Source of the DNA: Chara braunii
Taxonomy: Eukaryota; Streptophyta; Charophyceae; Charales; Characeae
NCBI GenBank assembly: GCA_003427395.1
Contig: BFEA01000078.1
Coordinates: 57,237-79,653, forward strand
DNA length: 22,417 nt
Direction of reading: 5' to 3'
Shown: positions 9,452 to 19,160 of the stretch, piece after piece
How positions within the stretch are numbered: the stretch's first letter is position 1
How the letters are laid out: every line of letters starts with the position of its first letter
Position numbers and translations under genes: made by a program
The notes under the pieces: model-generated
The model's input: only the letters and a program-made list of their open reading frames with translations
The model's database searches: none
What the model was told of the DNA's origin: nothing

Positions 9452-12400
9452 ATGGTCCTACCACGTAGGATCAGAATCCTGAGGTGGAATGTCCGTGGAT
9501 TTGGTGATACTGAAAAAAAGTTTAAAAAGGCTAGGTTCAAAGATTGGTTACACAAACATAACGTCCAAATAGCATGCATACAAGAAACAAAATTAGATTC
9601 AACAAAAATTGCAGCGATTCAAACTTGGTGGGATGGGCCCCAATATTGGTCCCCGTCAGACGGAACCAAAGGAGGAGGAGTCATCCTTATCAGCAAGGAC
9701 CTGGATATTGACATATTAGACCACTACAACGACGAAGAAGGTCACTGGCTGTGGCTCAAATTTGCTATTGGTGTGGAAGATTGGGCGGTGATGACTGTGT
9801 ACGCCCCAGTTAGTTATACTGAACGCAAAAAGTTCCTAACGAAACTTCCCGCTTGCTTTCCAGATACAGAAAATCTGATTGTTACGGACGATTGGAACAC
9901 GGTGCTTAATCCGGGGTTGGACCCGCTGATGTCGACACCCCTGCGTAACGGTTCTGATTCAGCTATTTTAGCCTCCTTATGTGAAGCACAGAATTTGACA
10001 GACCCTTACATAATATTTAATCCTCATGACCAGGGCTTTACCTAGTTTGGCCCGCCCCCTTCCCCGTACTCTCCCGAGCCTCGAAAACGGTTAGATTTTT
10101 TCCTAATCCTAGGCTCCCCCTGGGACCACAGCGTGTGGTGTGACGTCCTTCCGGGGTCAATCTCTGATCATCATTCAGTCCTACTGGATATTATCTCGAG
10201 TGATATAGTGGAAAGATACCGTCCGCCTTTCAAACTTAATATTAACCTCCTAAAGGACCCTGGTATAGTAGTTTGGATTTCGTCACATATGATGAAATGG
10301 ATGGAGGCCAAAGACCTCTTCTCAAGTTACAATCAGTGGGCAGATACAGGTATTGCCATACTAAAGCAAGCATTGATTGTTTTCTCAAGAATGAAAGCAG
10401 CCCAAAGAAACTAGAAAGAACAATCCTTGGTCAAGTTGATTTCCCAAGGAGAAGTGGAAATGGGTAAGAACCCGTTTTTTGATCACTATTGCCAGTGGGC
10501 GGATATCCGCAAACAATCTTTAGCCCAGCTTGAAGCTTTAGAGATCCAGAAGCAAAAACAATGGATGAAGTTTTTCAAATTTAAAGGAATAGTAGGTTTT
10601 GACAAAATGACTAAGATATAATTTCGCTCGTTGCTGTTGAAGCAATTTAGGCCTATGATACGAGAGCTCTCACACCCCTTCGATGACTCTGCACCGTTAG
10701 CAATAGATGCCATACAGATGTGTAGCTACGCATTTGACCCTCCTCAATGCGACCTAGCACAATCCTCTAAATTTTGGGACTATTCCCATGAAATTATTTC
10801 ACAGGCCACATCGGAGGATTTAGATAAACCGATGGAAGAAGCGGAGCCATTGGCGGCAGCCAAAGCTATGGCAAAGGGTAAATGTCCAGGATTGGACGGA
10901 CTACCGATTGAGTTATTTCTCGCCACCTGGTCAGCTTTCGCCCATTTCCTCTATGACATATACAACCAGACCCGGCAGGCAGGGTCATTTCCCAAAGGCT
11001 TTACCCAAGGTATGATTTAACTAATGTTCAAAAAAGGGGATAAGCGAAATGTGAGGAACTGGAGACCCATTTCAGTTCTGAATGTTACCTACAAACTATT
11101 TGCCAAGGCCCTGGCGCTGCGCCTAGCCAAGGTTCTTCCCGACCTGGTGGGTTGGGAACAAGGGGTCTTTGTGAAAGGCCGTTCCATTTTTGAGAACATC
11201 CTATCTACCATCCAGGCATTGGAAGTTATAAGCAAGGAGAAAAAAGATATTGTAATCCTTCTCCTAGATATGGAAAAGGCGTATGATAGGGTAGGCTGGA
11301 GTTTTGTACATACCACGCTAAAAAAGTTGGGATTCGGACCGGTCTTTCGCACATGGGTTAAGGCCTGCTATGAGAACACCTCCTCAATAGTGATAGTCAA
11401 TGAGAAATGTTCGGAGAAATTCCAATTGACTTGCTCCTTGAGGCAGGGGTGCCCCCTCGCCCCACTTTTATTTGTTTTACAACTCGTAATCCTCTTAGAT
11501 AACATTAGAAGCAACCCGGACATCGCAGGTCTGAAGCTGTCCCCAACTGTGGAATGGAAAGAGGGAGCCTTGACCGATGACCTTACCATGGTCTGTGAGA
11601 ACAATGTAGGGGCCCTCCAGGAGTTACGCCAAATAATAGATACTTATAGTGATTTATGCGATGCATCCATCAATTGGGACAAGTCAGTTTATTTCCTTCC
11701 CCCTCCCAGAGTTCTTTGTGTCAGACCGCTTTCTAGGGTTCCAAGTTTCATTATCTGACCGCTCAAGTGTGCAGGACTCCATCTTAGCAGACAATGTGAC
11801 CGGAAGAATGCCAAGTGGACTCGGAACTTCAGACTTTCACTATTCGGCATAACATTGGCACTGTCATCGGCGGCTTTCTCCGTCTTATGGTTCCCATTGT
11901 CAGTGCACTTGTTAGGGGAGTCGGCATATGCAAAGATAAAAAGAGTAGCGGCTCACTATTGATGGAAATCAGCAACAGATCCACAACAGAGCTTCATTTG
12001 GAAGGTTGCATGAGAAACCATTGCTCTGTCAAGAGCACAAGGAGGGCTGGGGATTTTGGATCCAACTCATCAAAAATTGGCATTACTGAGTAAATGGGTT
12101 ACTAATGCTGTGTTCGAAAACCGATCGAGGTTATGGGTGAGGATCGAGGAATACCTACTGGCTAGGGAATGGTCTCCAGGGAGAGCATCAAATGTCTGGG
12201 TCTGCCTTCTCATCCCTTCCTACGCTGCTAAAATACCAAAGTCTATAATGTGGAGGAATATTTTGTATGCCTCGCACAGGTCGTTTCCACAACCACTTAG
12301 ACCCCCCCAAACCAGAATAGAGGTCCTTAATCAATTATTATTCGAAAATCCGTAAATCAACACAAGGATAGACTCGTGCCTTAAAGCAGATGGGAGGGTG

Positions 12401-12494
12401 GACTCATTTGGGAAAGCTTGGATCGAGAAAGGTGTTGTTTAGATCAAAGACATATGGTCCCCCCTGTCAGAGTCGTGGCTTACGATGGAAACAG
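9452..12494 (+). pseudogene. LINE C ORF2 part 1: endonuclease and reverse transcriptase
   Basis: The first in-frame ATG is 9452. Endonuclease motifs in order are WNVRGFG, CIQETK, GGGVILI, VYAP, DDWNTVL (usually GDWN), RLDFFLIL and SISDHHS. The RT carries RNWRPISVLNVTYK, motif A LLDMEKAYDRV, motif B SLRQGCPLAPLLF, and motif C reduced to ALTDDLTM where LINE B has LFADDLT, one residue shorter. One frame runs from 9425 to about 11700 and is broken only by TAG 10043, TAG 10412, TAA 10619 and TAA 11018. Frameshifts near 11700, near 11805 and near 12050 follow. Downstream is KVA-stop-ETIALSRAQGGLGILDP (TGA 12011), where LINE B reads RVAWESI, so that stop replaced a Trp. It ends against the inserted TIR element. 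Confidence 0.85.
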
Positions 12495-12495
12495 G

Positions 12496-13443
12496 GGATT
12501 CGTGAAAACCTCACAATCAGAGAAAACCTAACATTTCTTATAGAATGAAAAAGTAAAAGTCAAACTGTTATTTTTTACACAAAAAGAGAGCGTTTTTAGT
12601 CGTTTTGCAATAAAGGAGGCAAAAAATCAGGTGAAAAGTCTAGCGTTCCTCAAAATGTGCAAGAGAACCTTTCCTTGCAAAATGCTTTTATATGACTATA
12701 AGTCATTCTCAGTAGATTGGCAAAAAAACAGAGTTTAAACAGGGTAATTTTTAAGGATAACAAGGCAAAATTGAAAGATGTAAAAAAAACGTGTTTTGAC
12801 GAATACTCATTTATAGGACTATAAGTCACTTTCCGCAGTTAGGTAAAAGTCAAGCTCCGCACAAAATAATTTATAGGACTCTCAATCACTTTTGAACTTA
12901 ACAATAAAACCCTTATCAAAAAATATATGTCATTTAAAATAAGAATACAAACAACTTTTGCCCCGGAGACACCTTGAAATTCTTAGTCAAACACGAGTTT
13001 AAAATAAAAATATAGAGAAAAAAAAGTAAAACAAGCAATAAAAAATAATATATTCGCCCATGTATGGGAAACCATGTTCAAGCAAATGTATTCACGAGCA
13101 GGAGAATATGTTTGCTCGTTTGGAAAACCCCCAAATAAATTCATCGTGCTACACATCTTATAGGCCTATAAACACATTTTTTTTTTATAACAAAAAATCA
13201 GGATATTTCAGTTCTTTGAACCTACGGTGCTTCACTTGGTCGTGATTTTCTATGAAAAAAACCGTTTTTTTCCTCGCCCCCTCCAGTAGTTCTGCAAATT
13301 TAATTTTCTGTGTTTTTTTTTTGCGGATGTTTCACTTCACGTAGAATTTTGTTCCTGGAGGAGACCTGAAAAACGTACTATCATAATCTTGAATAGATTT
13401 CGTGCAAACCTAACGATTTGTTTTGTTAGGTTTTCACGAATCC
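12496..13443. mobile_element. 948-bp non-autonomous TIR element inside LINE C ORF2
   Basis: The left end GGATTCGTGAAAACCT (12496-12511) is the exact reverse complement of the right end AGGTTTTCACGAATCC (13428-13443). The flanking sequence on both sides is LINE C ORF2, and comparison with LINE B shows the insert is extra: VKHGILRIGHLWDQG...MATQLQDVL in B matches GKAWIEKGVV...LEQMKQKLP across the gap in C. The right end also forms a hairpin: a 16-nt arm at 13399-13414 pairs with 13425-13440 with one mismatch and a 10-nt loop. Inside, GACTATAAGTCA occurs at 12694 and 12817 with a diverged copy at 12877. The interior is AT-rich with no transposase frame. I could not identify a target-site duplication, so the superfamily is unknown. 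Confidence 0.75.
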
Positions 13444-14615
13444 TATGTTTGGAGCAGATGAAACAAAAACTGCCAAGGCTACGAAATGTTGAGGGCAACT
13501 ATGGAAGACTCCTAAGTGCTATCCCACAATATTGGGGTTTCCTCCTCCATAGCACTGTTGAGCATGGTCAAGGGGCTTGGGTTAAAGACGCTAACTGTGA
13601 AGAGGAAATATTAATAATTGTTGGCCCTGAGTTGCCACAAGGAATGAAGGTCGAAGTCTGGACACGTATGAGAAGCATGGTGACTGCTCCGCTTCCACAT
13701 TCCCTCACCCGAGGGGAAGACCGAATTATAAACTTCTCGGTTGGTCTGACAGAATGTAGAATATGGAGTGCAAAATTTGGGTTTAAGGAGACAACCCAGT
13801 TAAATATAGAGGATGCAAAAATGTTGCAGATAGAATTGTTACTGTACGGTTGGGCCCAGAGTCGGTGACTTAAGAACCAGATTCCAATAGCCCTCTACTC
13901 CACTAAAATAGGAGCTCAACTGCTGCGAGCCACAGTGAAGAAACAACCAGTGGTGACAACAGCTGAGAGACTAGCGAAAAAACCAAGATTTTCCTAGGGC
14001 AACCTGGATTTGTTTATCCACTGGCAAACCCTAAGACTAATGGTCCCACAGAAACAGGCGAGTTTAATTTAATTGCAGTTATTGTCAGTAATCCCTTCTA
14101 CTACATGGTTGGCGTCAAAAGGCATGGACATCTCAAAACAATGTAGACGCTGCAATTGGGGATGGGAGACCACGCCGTATATCTGGCTATACTGTCCTTT
14201 CTCGATGCAGGTTTGAGAATGGTGGAAAGCAAGGTGGAAAGAGGTGGCGGGAGCAAACTTCCCTTGGACTCAGGAATGGTTGCTCTATGGTCTGCTGTAT
14301 GGCCAAAGTGATTTCTCTTCAGGATGGCCTTATATGCCACTGGCCTAAAAGGGAGTCTGCATGGAAATAATATGGAGAGCTCGCAATAGAGCCTCGTTTA
14401 AACATGAGGATTTCCCGTTCCAAACTTAGATCAATGCTATCAAGGCCTTGATTAGACAATATATCTATGTGGATGGGCAAGCAGGCCGGCTACAGTCTCG
14501 AAGGAATTTGTTTTGGTTCAAACAGACATGGGCGAAAGACAACTGTTTTGCCTAAATCACGGCGGATGGGAAGATTAAGTTGGCAGGCTGGCTCCACGAG
14601 GAAAAGAATAGATAG
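13444..14615 (+). pseudogene. LINE C ORF2 part 2: post-RT region and zf-RVT domain
   Basis: Sequence resumes with LEQMKQKLPRLRNVEGNYGR and continues open to TGA 13866. A frame change follows, with several stops between 13866 and 14130. The zinc domain reads CRRC (14142-14153), eight residues, Tyr (TAT 14178-14180), four residues, C. The spacing is the same as in LINE D, where His occupies that position, so CAT-to-TAT is the likely change. The last part includes IWRARNRASFK and WFKQTWAKDNCFA, a TAA, and KLAGWLHEEKNR before TAG 14613. This matches the end of LINE D ORF2. It is clearly non-functional. Confidence 0.75.
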
Positions 14616-15158
14616 AATGAATAGAGTTGTCACATGTGGTTAACGGGGACCCCCTAGTTTCAGCTCCTGGATAACAGGTCCAAAACTGAAATTAGGCTTT
14701 GGGGATGGCCGCACGTAGGCTGCCCCTTTAGACATTGGTAAATAGGCTTGGCAGTAAATGAAGCACAAGCCGTTTTTAGGTCACCTCAATGATGCTGGTA
14801 GATGAAGTTGGTCAGATAATAGGCTGCATGGAAGATAGTCTCGATAGACTAGATAGTAGTTATAGGGTTTTTCATAGAAGTTTAAATCAAAAGTTTTTAT
14901 TGAAGTTGATTGGGACTTAGATAAGGTTTGGGCATTTTTCAGATTTTGGAGGTGCAGAGTCCTGTGTAGTGTTAGGCTATTATAGGAACCTAGACGTAGA
15001 TGAGGGACTTCGTTTTTTGAATCTTATCAGGGAAATTGGTTCAACTCTAAGCTAATTTGGGTGATGCTGCCGGGATAACTCCGGGTTGAATTGTAAGGTC
15101 CCCGACCTCTCATTACGTGATATGGAATATTAAGGAAGGATTAAAAAAAAAAAAAAAA
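14616..15158 (+). other. LINE C 3' UTR and poly(A) tail
   Basis: Non-coding sequence follows the ORF2 stop. It contains the conserved LINE 3'-end signature at 15066-15109 (GGATAACTCCGGGTTGAATT and following), 41 of 44 positions identical to the reverse complement of 1776-1819. About 33 bases later comes A(16) at 15143-15158. The signature may be the RNA element recognised by the element's own reverse transcriptase; that is inference. Confidence 0.75.
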
Positions 15159-15920
15159 CTCGTAGATCAGCAACAACAATATCAGATTCTGAAAAACATC
15201 AGATTGATGATTGTGACAGATTGGAAACAATTGACATTTCGTTAAAATTGATATTTTTTACTATTTTCGCGAAATCGAAGTCCTTATTTTATGTCCAGAA
15301 CAAACTTTTTTTTTAATAAATGTTACATGTATGATCCTATGGTACTATGCTGCACATGTGCAAATTTTATGTCAGTTTTGTTTGCTTTTCTTTAGTTTGC
15401 TCTTTTTTAGTAACTCGACCATTAGTTTACCTTCAAAATTAGTTAGTTTTCTGCAACTTTGCTCGTGTCCATAATTTTTTTTGTCGTGTACTTGTTGTTA
15501 TTATTTAAAGTTTTCTGGCTTTTTTTTCCGTGCACATATCCACTTCACATGTACAGAGCACTTTGTGCTTTGTTTTTTTTGCCTTTGTGTACTTTTCCCT
15601 ATTTTTTGTGTGACAGTTGCTCATTTTATTCATTATTTCTATGTTCTTTTCGAAATATTTTGTTTATTTTGTTTATTTTATTCATTATTTCGACAGTTCT
15701 CCTATTTTGATTATTTTGTTTATTTTGTTTTCTGTGTTGTTTTTCTGATTACGACAGAATTGGCACTGATTTGATATCTAACGAGTAGCTTCGTTTTCTA
15801 CCAAACATATTTATTCAGTTAATTGGTGTGTTTTCGAGTATTGTACAATCCCTTATTGGACTGCGCATACATTTTAAATCGTAGCTTAACACTGTGTCTG
15901 CAGCACAACGTGCATAACGC
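15159..15920. other. AT-rich DNA, T-rich low complexity, no gene
   Basis: The + strand is strongly T-rich, with repeated TTGTTTATTTTG-type strings around 15655-15730. Two overlapping frames here give Phe/Leu/Cys-rich hydrophobic peptides, which is what T-rich DNA yields by chance. I see nothing else. Confidence 0.6.
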
Positions 15921-15990
15921 GCACACACACACACTCACTTCAAGATATAGAGACACACACACATACATAGACACACATACACACACTCTC

Positions 15991-16040
<50 letters not shown>

Positions 16041-16079
16041 GCGCGCGCACACATACACACACACACATACACACACACA

Positions 16080-16110
<31 letters not shown>
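15921..16110. repeat. Interrupted (CA)n microsatellite
   Basis: About 190 bases of CA dinucleotides, interrupted early by TCACTTCAAGATATAGAGA and by CATA units, with a pure alternating CG stretch near 16038-16047. Alternating purine-pyrimidine tracts of this kind can adopt Z-DNA in vitro. Frames across it encode Thr-His or Val-Cys repeats and are not genes. Confidence 0.95.
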
Positions 16111-16114
<4 letters not shown>

Positions 16115-16162
16115 CCATGTAATAGTGTATACTTTGATTTGCTAACTCATGCATTTATGTAT

Positions 16163-16480
16163 AAGATGACGTGTCTGTTGCCACAGTAAGGACAATTGTA
16201 CACGTCTCTACTCCAACCAGTTCACGGGAAACAAAATTTTTCTCTCCAAACTTTGCTAAAGATGAATGTGTCTGTTCCCATAGTAATGATAGTCTTACAC
16301 GTCTCTGCTCCAACCAGTTCATGTGGTACAAAACTTTTTTTCTTCAAACTTTGCTAAACACATGACTTTTCTCTCCAAACTGTGCTAAAGATGAATGCGC
16401 ACATGACTTTTCTCTTCAAACTTTGCTAAACACATGACTTTTCTCTTCAAACTTTGCTAAACACATGACTTTTTTTCTTC
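16163..16480. repeat. 97-bp duplication followed by 31-bp tandem repeats
   Basis: GTGTCTGTT at 16171 and 16268 marks two diverged copies of a roughly 97-bp unit; both contain ACACGTCTCT, CTCCAACCAGTTCA and CAAACTTTGCTAAA. The 3' end of that unit has then amplified. CACATGACTT recurs at 16359, 16400, 16431 and 16462, the last three exactly 31 bp apart, each followed by TTCTCTTCAAACTTTGCTAA or a close variant. The short array therefore arose from the tail of the long one. No coding content. Confidence 0.85.
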
Positions 16481-17332
16481 ATGCGGTTGTGGCATGCTAC
16501 TAAACTCTTTTATGAAAGCGGAATAATTTATAAGTAGCTTCCCTTCTCGCATCAATTCCGTTTTTTTTCCCCTCAAGAATTTCCACAGCTCTCTTATAAC
16601 ACTCCCCGTAGTCTGGATGCTTTGTCACCGTTCCTTGTCGTTCATAAATTCGCACGTCATATATATCAAGCTATGTGAATCTCACGACAACCACTAGTAA
16701 TTTTGCTTCTTCCACTTCACATTTGACCATCGACGTGTATTCATATAGAAATGCCCCACCGTTCGTGATTGTTTTCATTGCTTCCGGCACCGCTTGATTG
16801 ATAAGAGTCACCATTGCCCCCGCAACACCTCTTGTATCTTACGGTTACTAAAATAATTATCGCTTGTTTAACAGCCCTGCACGTTCTGCATGACCACAAT
16901 CATGATTGTATGTACAATCAAATTAGATGTTTTTACTTCTTGTATTTACTTCGACGTTTCGTTTATACGCATAATACTTCAATATTTCACTTGCATTTTT
17001 CATATCCATTGATTATCCTATTGTTTTTGGCACTATTGCACGACATATTTTGTCCATAATCTTATGAAGTATCCCTTATCGTTCAATTATCGCAACCACT
17101 TCGTGTATTATATGTGATAACAAACTGCATACTTTGACAACAGACATTGTACTTAAGCACGTGTGTCACATTTTATATGATTTATTCACTCATACCAGTA
17201 CAAACATTTTCAGCCCAATGCGCAATTGTCTTTTTCCCACCAGCTCTTGCCTATCCGGAATCGTTGCCTCCTATAAATAAACACATGTTTTCATATCCCT
17301 ACATGAAAATATTGGCTACGTGAGTCGATCGG
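16481..17332. other. AT-rich intergenic DNA; possible poly(A) signal
   Basis: I recognise no gene on either strand. On the minus strand an AATAAA lies near 17180, about 150 bases past the TGA that ends the frame at 17333, and could serve its transcript. The + strand has a TATAAATA near 17273, which may be chance in AT-rich sequence. Confidence 0.4.
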
Positions 17333-17890
17333 TCATTGACCAATTCCTATCATTTCCTTAATTTCCCAGAATTCTTCATCGTCCGTTTTTTGGTCGCCCA
17401 ACAGTCTGCTTCTATCGATTCGTGTCGCACAATATGTCATTCCATGTCGAGTTTCGAAAGCAACAAATAAAACCCCTCCTTGTTCACGAAAGCGTGAATC
17501 GCATAGCCATCCAGAAGCATAATAAACATTTTTCCATTTACCGATGCCTTCCTTCTTATATATGGCGGCAAGTTCGCATGTGTCAACCAACTTAAAAATT
17601 TTACGTTGCATCTCCAGCGTCCATAATTCCATTGTCGGGTAGAACATGGACTCGTCCATTGACTGAAAGCCGATAGCGGTCATCTTTTGCCTTGCTCGAT
17701 AGGGTATAAGTTCGTCGTACTGGACCACCTTCCCCCACTTATCCGCTCAGCGAAGCCATGCTTGCTCGATGCCTTTTTCCATCAGGATTGCAATGATCTC
17801 GCTGTTTTGCAAAACAAATACCATATACGTCAGATGATGCACGTGTCGTACTGCTGCCACTAAACTCATTGCTTTCACATCGTCGCTCTT
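17333..17890 (-). pseudogene. Unrecognised protein frame, interrupted by one TGA
   Basis: I do not recognise this family. The minus strand is open from about 17890 to TGA 17333-17335, about 185 codons, except for a TGA at 17747-17749 between GIEQAWLR and ADKWGKVVQYDELIPY. Both halves are in the same frame, and a CGA-to-TGA change would account for the break. The composition is that of a real soluble protein: mixed charge, aromatic residues, no repeats, for example KLVDTCELAAIYKKEG, WLCDSRFREQGGVLFVAFET and YCATRIDRSRLLGDQ. There is no signal peptide or membrane span. The upstream boundary falls where GC-rich palindromic repeats begin, so the true start or a splice acceptor cannot be placed. 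It lies on the same strand as, and downstream of, the DUF7869-like gene; it could be its neighbour, a distant 3' exon, or a separate remnant. Confidence 0.5.
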
Positions 17891-18765
17891 CTTGTCAGGC
17901 ATCCCCGAGGCAGTACTGTACAGTCTGGCATCCCCTAAGCGCCACTGTATAGTTCCCACACGGTCCGACGCCCCCGAGGCGACAGTCCATACGAGTGTCC
18001 GTCGTTCTCGGGGGAAGTGGTCTAGCGTGTGGCTATGTGTCCAGGTGCCGCTCGGACGATCGCGCCCACTGCGGGACACCGGACACTCGTGTGACCCGTT
18101 GGGGGCAGTGACCCTTCGCGCCCTGTGTGGGGCGGGGACGCCACCAGACAAAACGATGAATGGTCTGGCGGCCCGTGGACGCCGGACCATCGCATGGTAT
18201 GGCGGCCTGGGGAGGCTGGACGATCACATGGTCTGGCGGCCCGGGGTCCCTGAACCGGCATACCATACGATGGTCCCTGAACCGCCGTCGCTTAGTCTGG
18301 CGCCCCGGGCATGCCGGACCATTGCATGCGACAATAGGGTCCTTCATTATCGGTCGCTGCAACAACACACGGTTCGGCGGCATGAGGTTGCCACCCCATG
18401 TGTCCGGTCAAGACGCACAAATAGCATGTGACATGGTTTGAGCGTGGATTGAAAACACGCAGACATTCGTGGGGAATCGACAGACGATCATGTGTCATGC
18501 CCACACCCGCCATCATTCTCACCAACGAACGCACGAACATACTCGACCATGTGGCTTCTCCACATCCACCATGTTTATCACCCGCAAACAGACCGACAAA
18601 CCCATCAGCATCGGACGAACGAATGCACTCATTCGCAACATCACGCAAGCACCGCAACGAACACCGCCATACGCGACCCGGGACGACATGGCAGGGCGAG
18701 ACTTGACACGGCACGCCCGTGGCACCGGACCTTCTTGTCATGCGGCCCTTCACACAGTGAAGGGC

Positions 18766-18921
18766 GGACCATATGATGGTATGGTCCGGCGTCCCAGCGA
18801 CGCNGGACCCCACGATGGTATGATCCGGCGTCCCAGTGACGCCGGACCATATGATGGTATGGTCCGGCGTCCCAGTGACGCCGGACCATACCATCATATG
18901 GTCCGCCGTGCGTGGGATGCC
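18766..18921. repeat. 39-bp tandem array, 3 copies plus one diverged
   Basis: GGACC starts at 18766, 18805, 18844 and 18883, exactly 39 bp apart. Each full unit consists of hairpin one (GGACCATA, 6-nt loop, TATGGTCC) joined to hairpin two (GGCGTC, 5-nt loop, GACGCC). The second unit carries CCCACG in place of CATATG and so breaks its first stem. The fourth copy is turned around in its first half, which creates the long palindrome at 18843-18905. Confidence 0.9.
18843..18905. repeat. Perfect palindrome, 29-bp arms, 5-nt loop
   Basis: The left arm 18843-18871 and the right arm 18877-18905 are exact reverse complements, with CCAGT (18872-18876) between them. Pairing resumes outside after one mismatch (18842/18906) for three more pairs. 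A single strand could fold into a cruciform or long hairpin. Such a structure is prone to deletion and mis-assembly. Confidence 0.95.
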
Positions 18922-19160
18922 GGATCGGCGTGCCCTTCCTCTCCCTCGATCCATGTCATCATAAGCTTCTGCGTCCTCTGGGTGTCGGTCCGTGCTGTGC
19001 GACGGACATGGCATCGAGCGCCTAACCATTGTATTGCCAACCAACCCACCAACAGGCCAGTCAATATTGCTGTCTGCTAACCTTGCAACATACTATACAA
19101 TATCATAAGACCTCCAGACGCTCGTCACACCTCAATTTCATTACGCGTCGTTGAATCATT
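18922..19160. other. Spacer between repeat region and DUF7869-like gene
   Basis: Ordinary-looking sequence holding the presumptive 3' flank of the minus-strand gene that ends at 19161. No AATAAA hexamer is obvious on the minus strand close to the stop. No other feature seen. Confidence 0.4.

Larger units (their letters stand above)
9425..15158 (+). mobile_element. LINE C: near-complete ORF2 plus 3' UTR and poly(A)
   Basis: This second + strand LINE spans the endonuclease (9452), RT (about 10860-11700), post-RT region (to 12494), zinc domain (14142-14195), ORF2 end (14615), 3' UTR and a 16-base poly(A) at 15143-15158. The 3' UTR carries the signature also found in LINE E. A 948-bp TIR element (12496-13443) splits ORF2. 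The 5' end is not defined: no intact ORF1 precedes it, so it may be 5'-truncated. No target-site duplication was identified. Confidence 0.8.
17890..18921. repeat. GC-rich region of palindromic repeats
   Basis: This kilobase is much richer in G+C and CpG than its surroundings. It is built around recurring motifs such as GGACCATNNNATGGTATGG, TGGTCTGGCGGCCCG and GCCGGACCAT. Diverged units are visible near 18153, 18184, 18218, 18270 and 18314, and a regular array lies at 18766-18921. Most units contain a short inverted repeat (GGACCATA...TATGGTCC, GGCGTC...GACGCC). Long frames on both strands exist only because the DNA is GC-rich and the 39-bp unit is a multiple of three. The function is unknown; possibilities are a foldback element, transposon subterminal repeats or a satellite. 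Confidence 0.75.

Noticed and set aside
15459-15774. Hydrophobic Phe/Leu/Cys-rich frames that look like membrane segments
   Set aside because: T-rich low-complexity DNA gives such peptides by chance; no start context or homology.
15819-16154. Frames encoding Val-Cys or Thr-His repeats
   Set aside because: Translation of the CA microsatellite.
17272-17280. TATAAATA as a + strand promoter
   Set aside because: AT-rich context, with no + strand gene downstream.
18292-19044. A 250-codon minus-strand frame with 13-residue repeats (VTGTPDHTIIWSG)
   Set aside because: It is produced by the 39-bp DNA repeat, a multiple of three, in GC-rich DNA. Several frames on both strands stay open for the same reason and none has non-repeat protein character.
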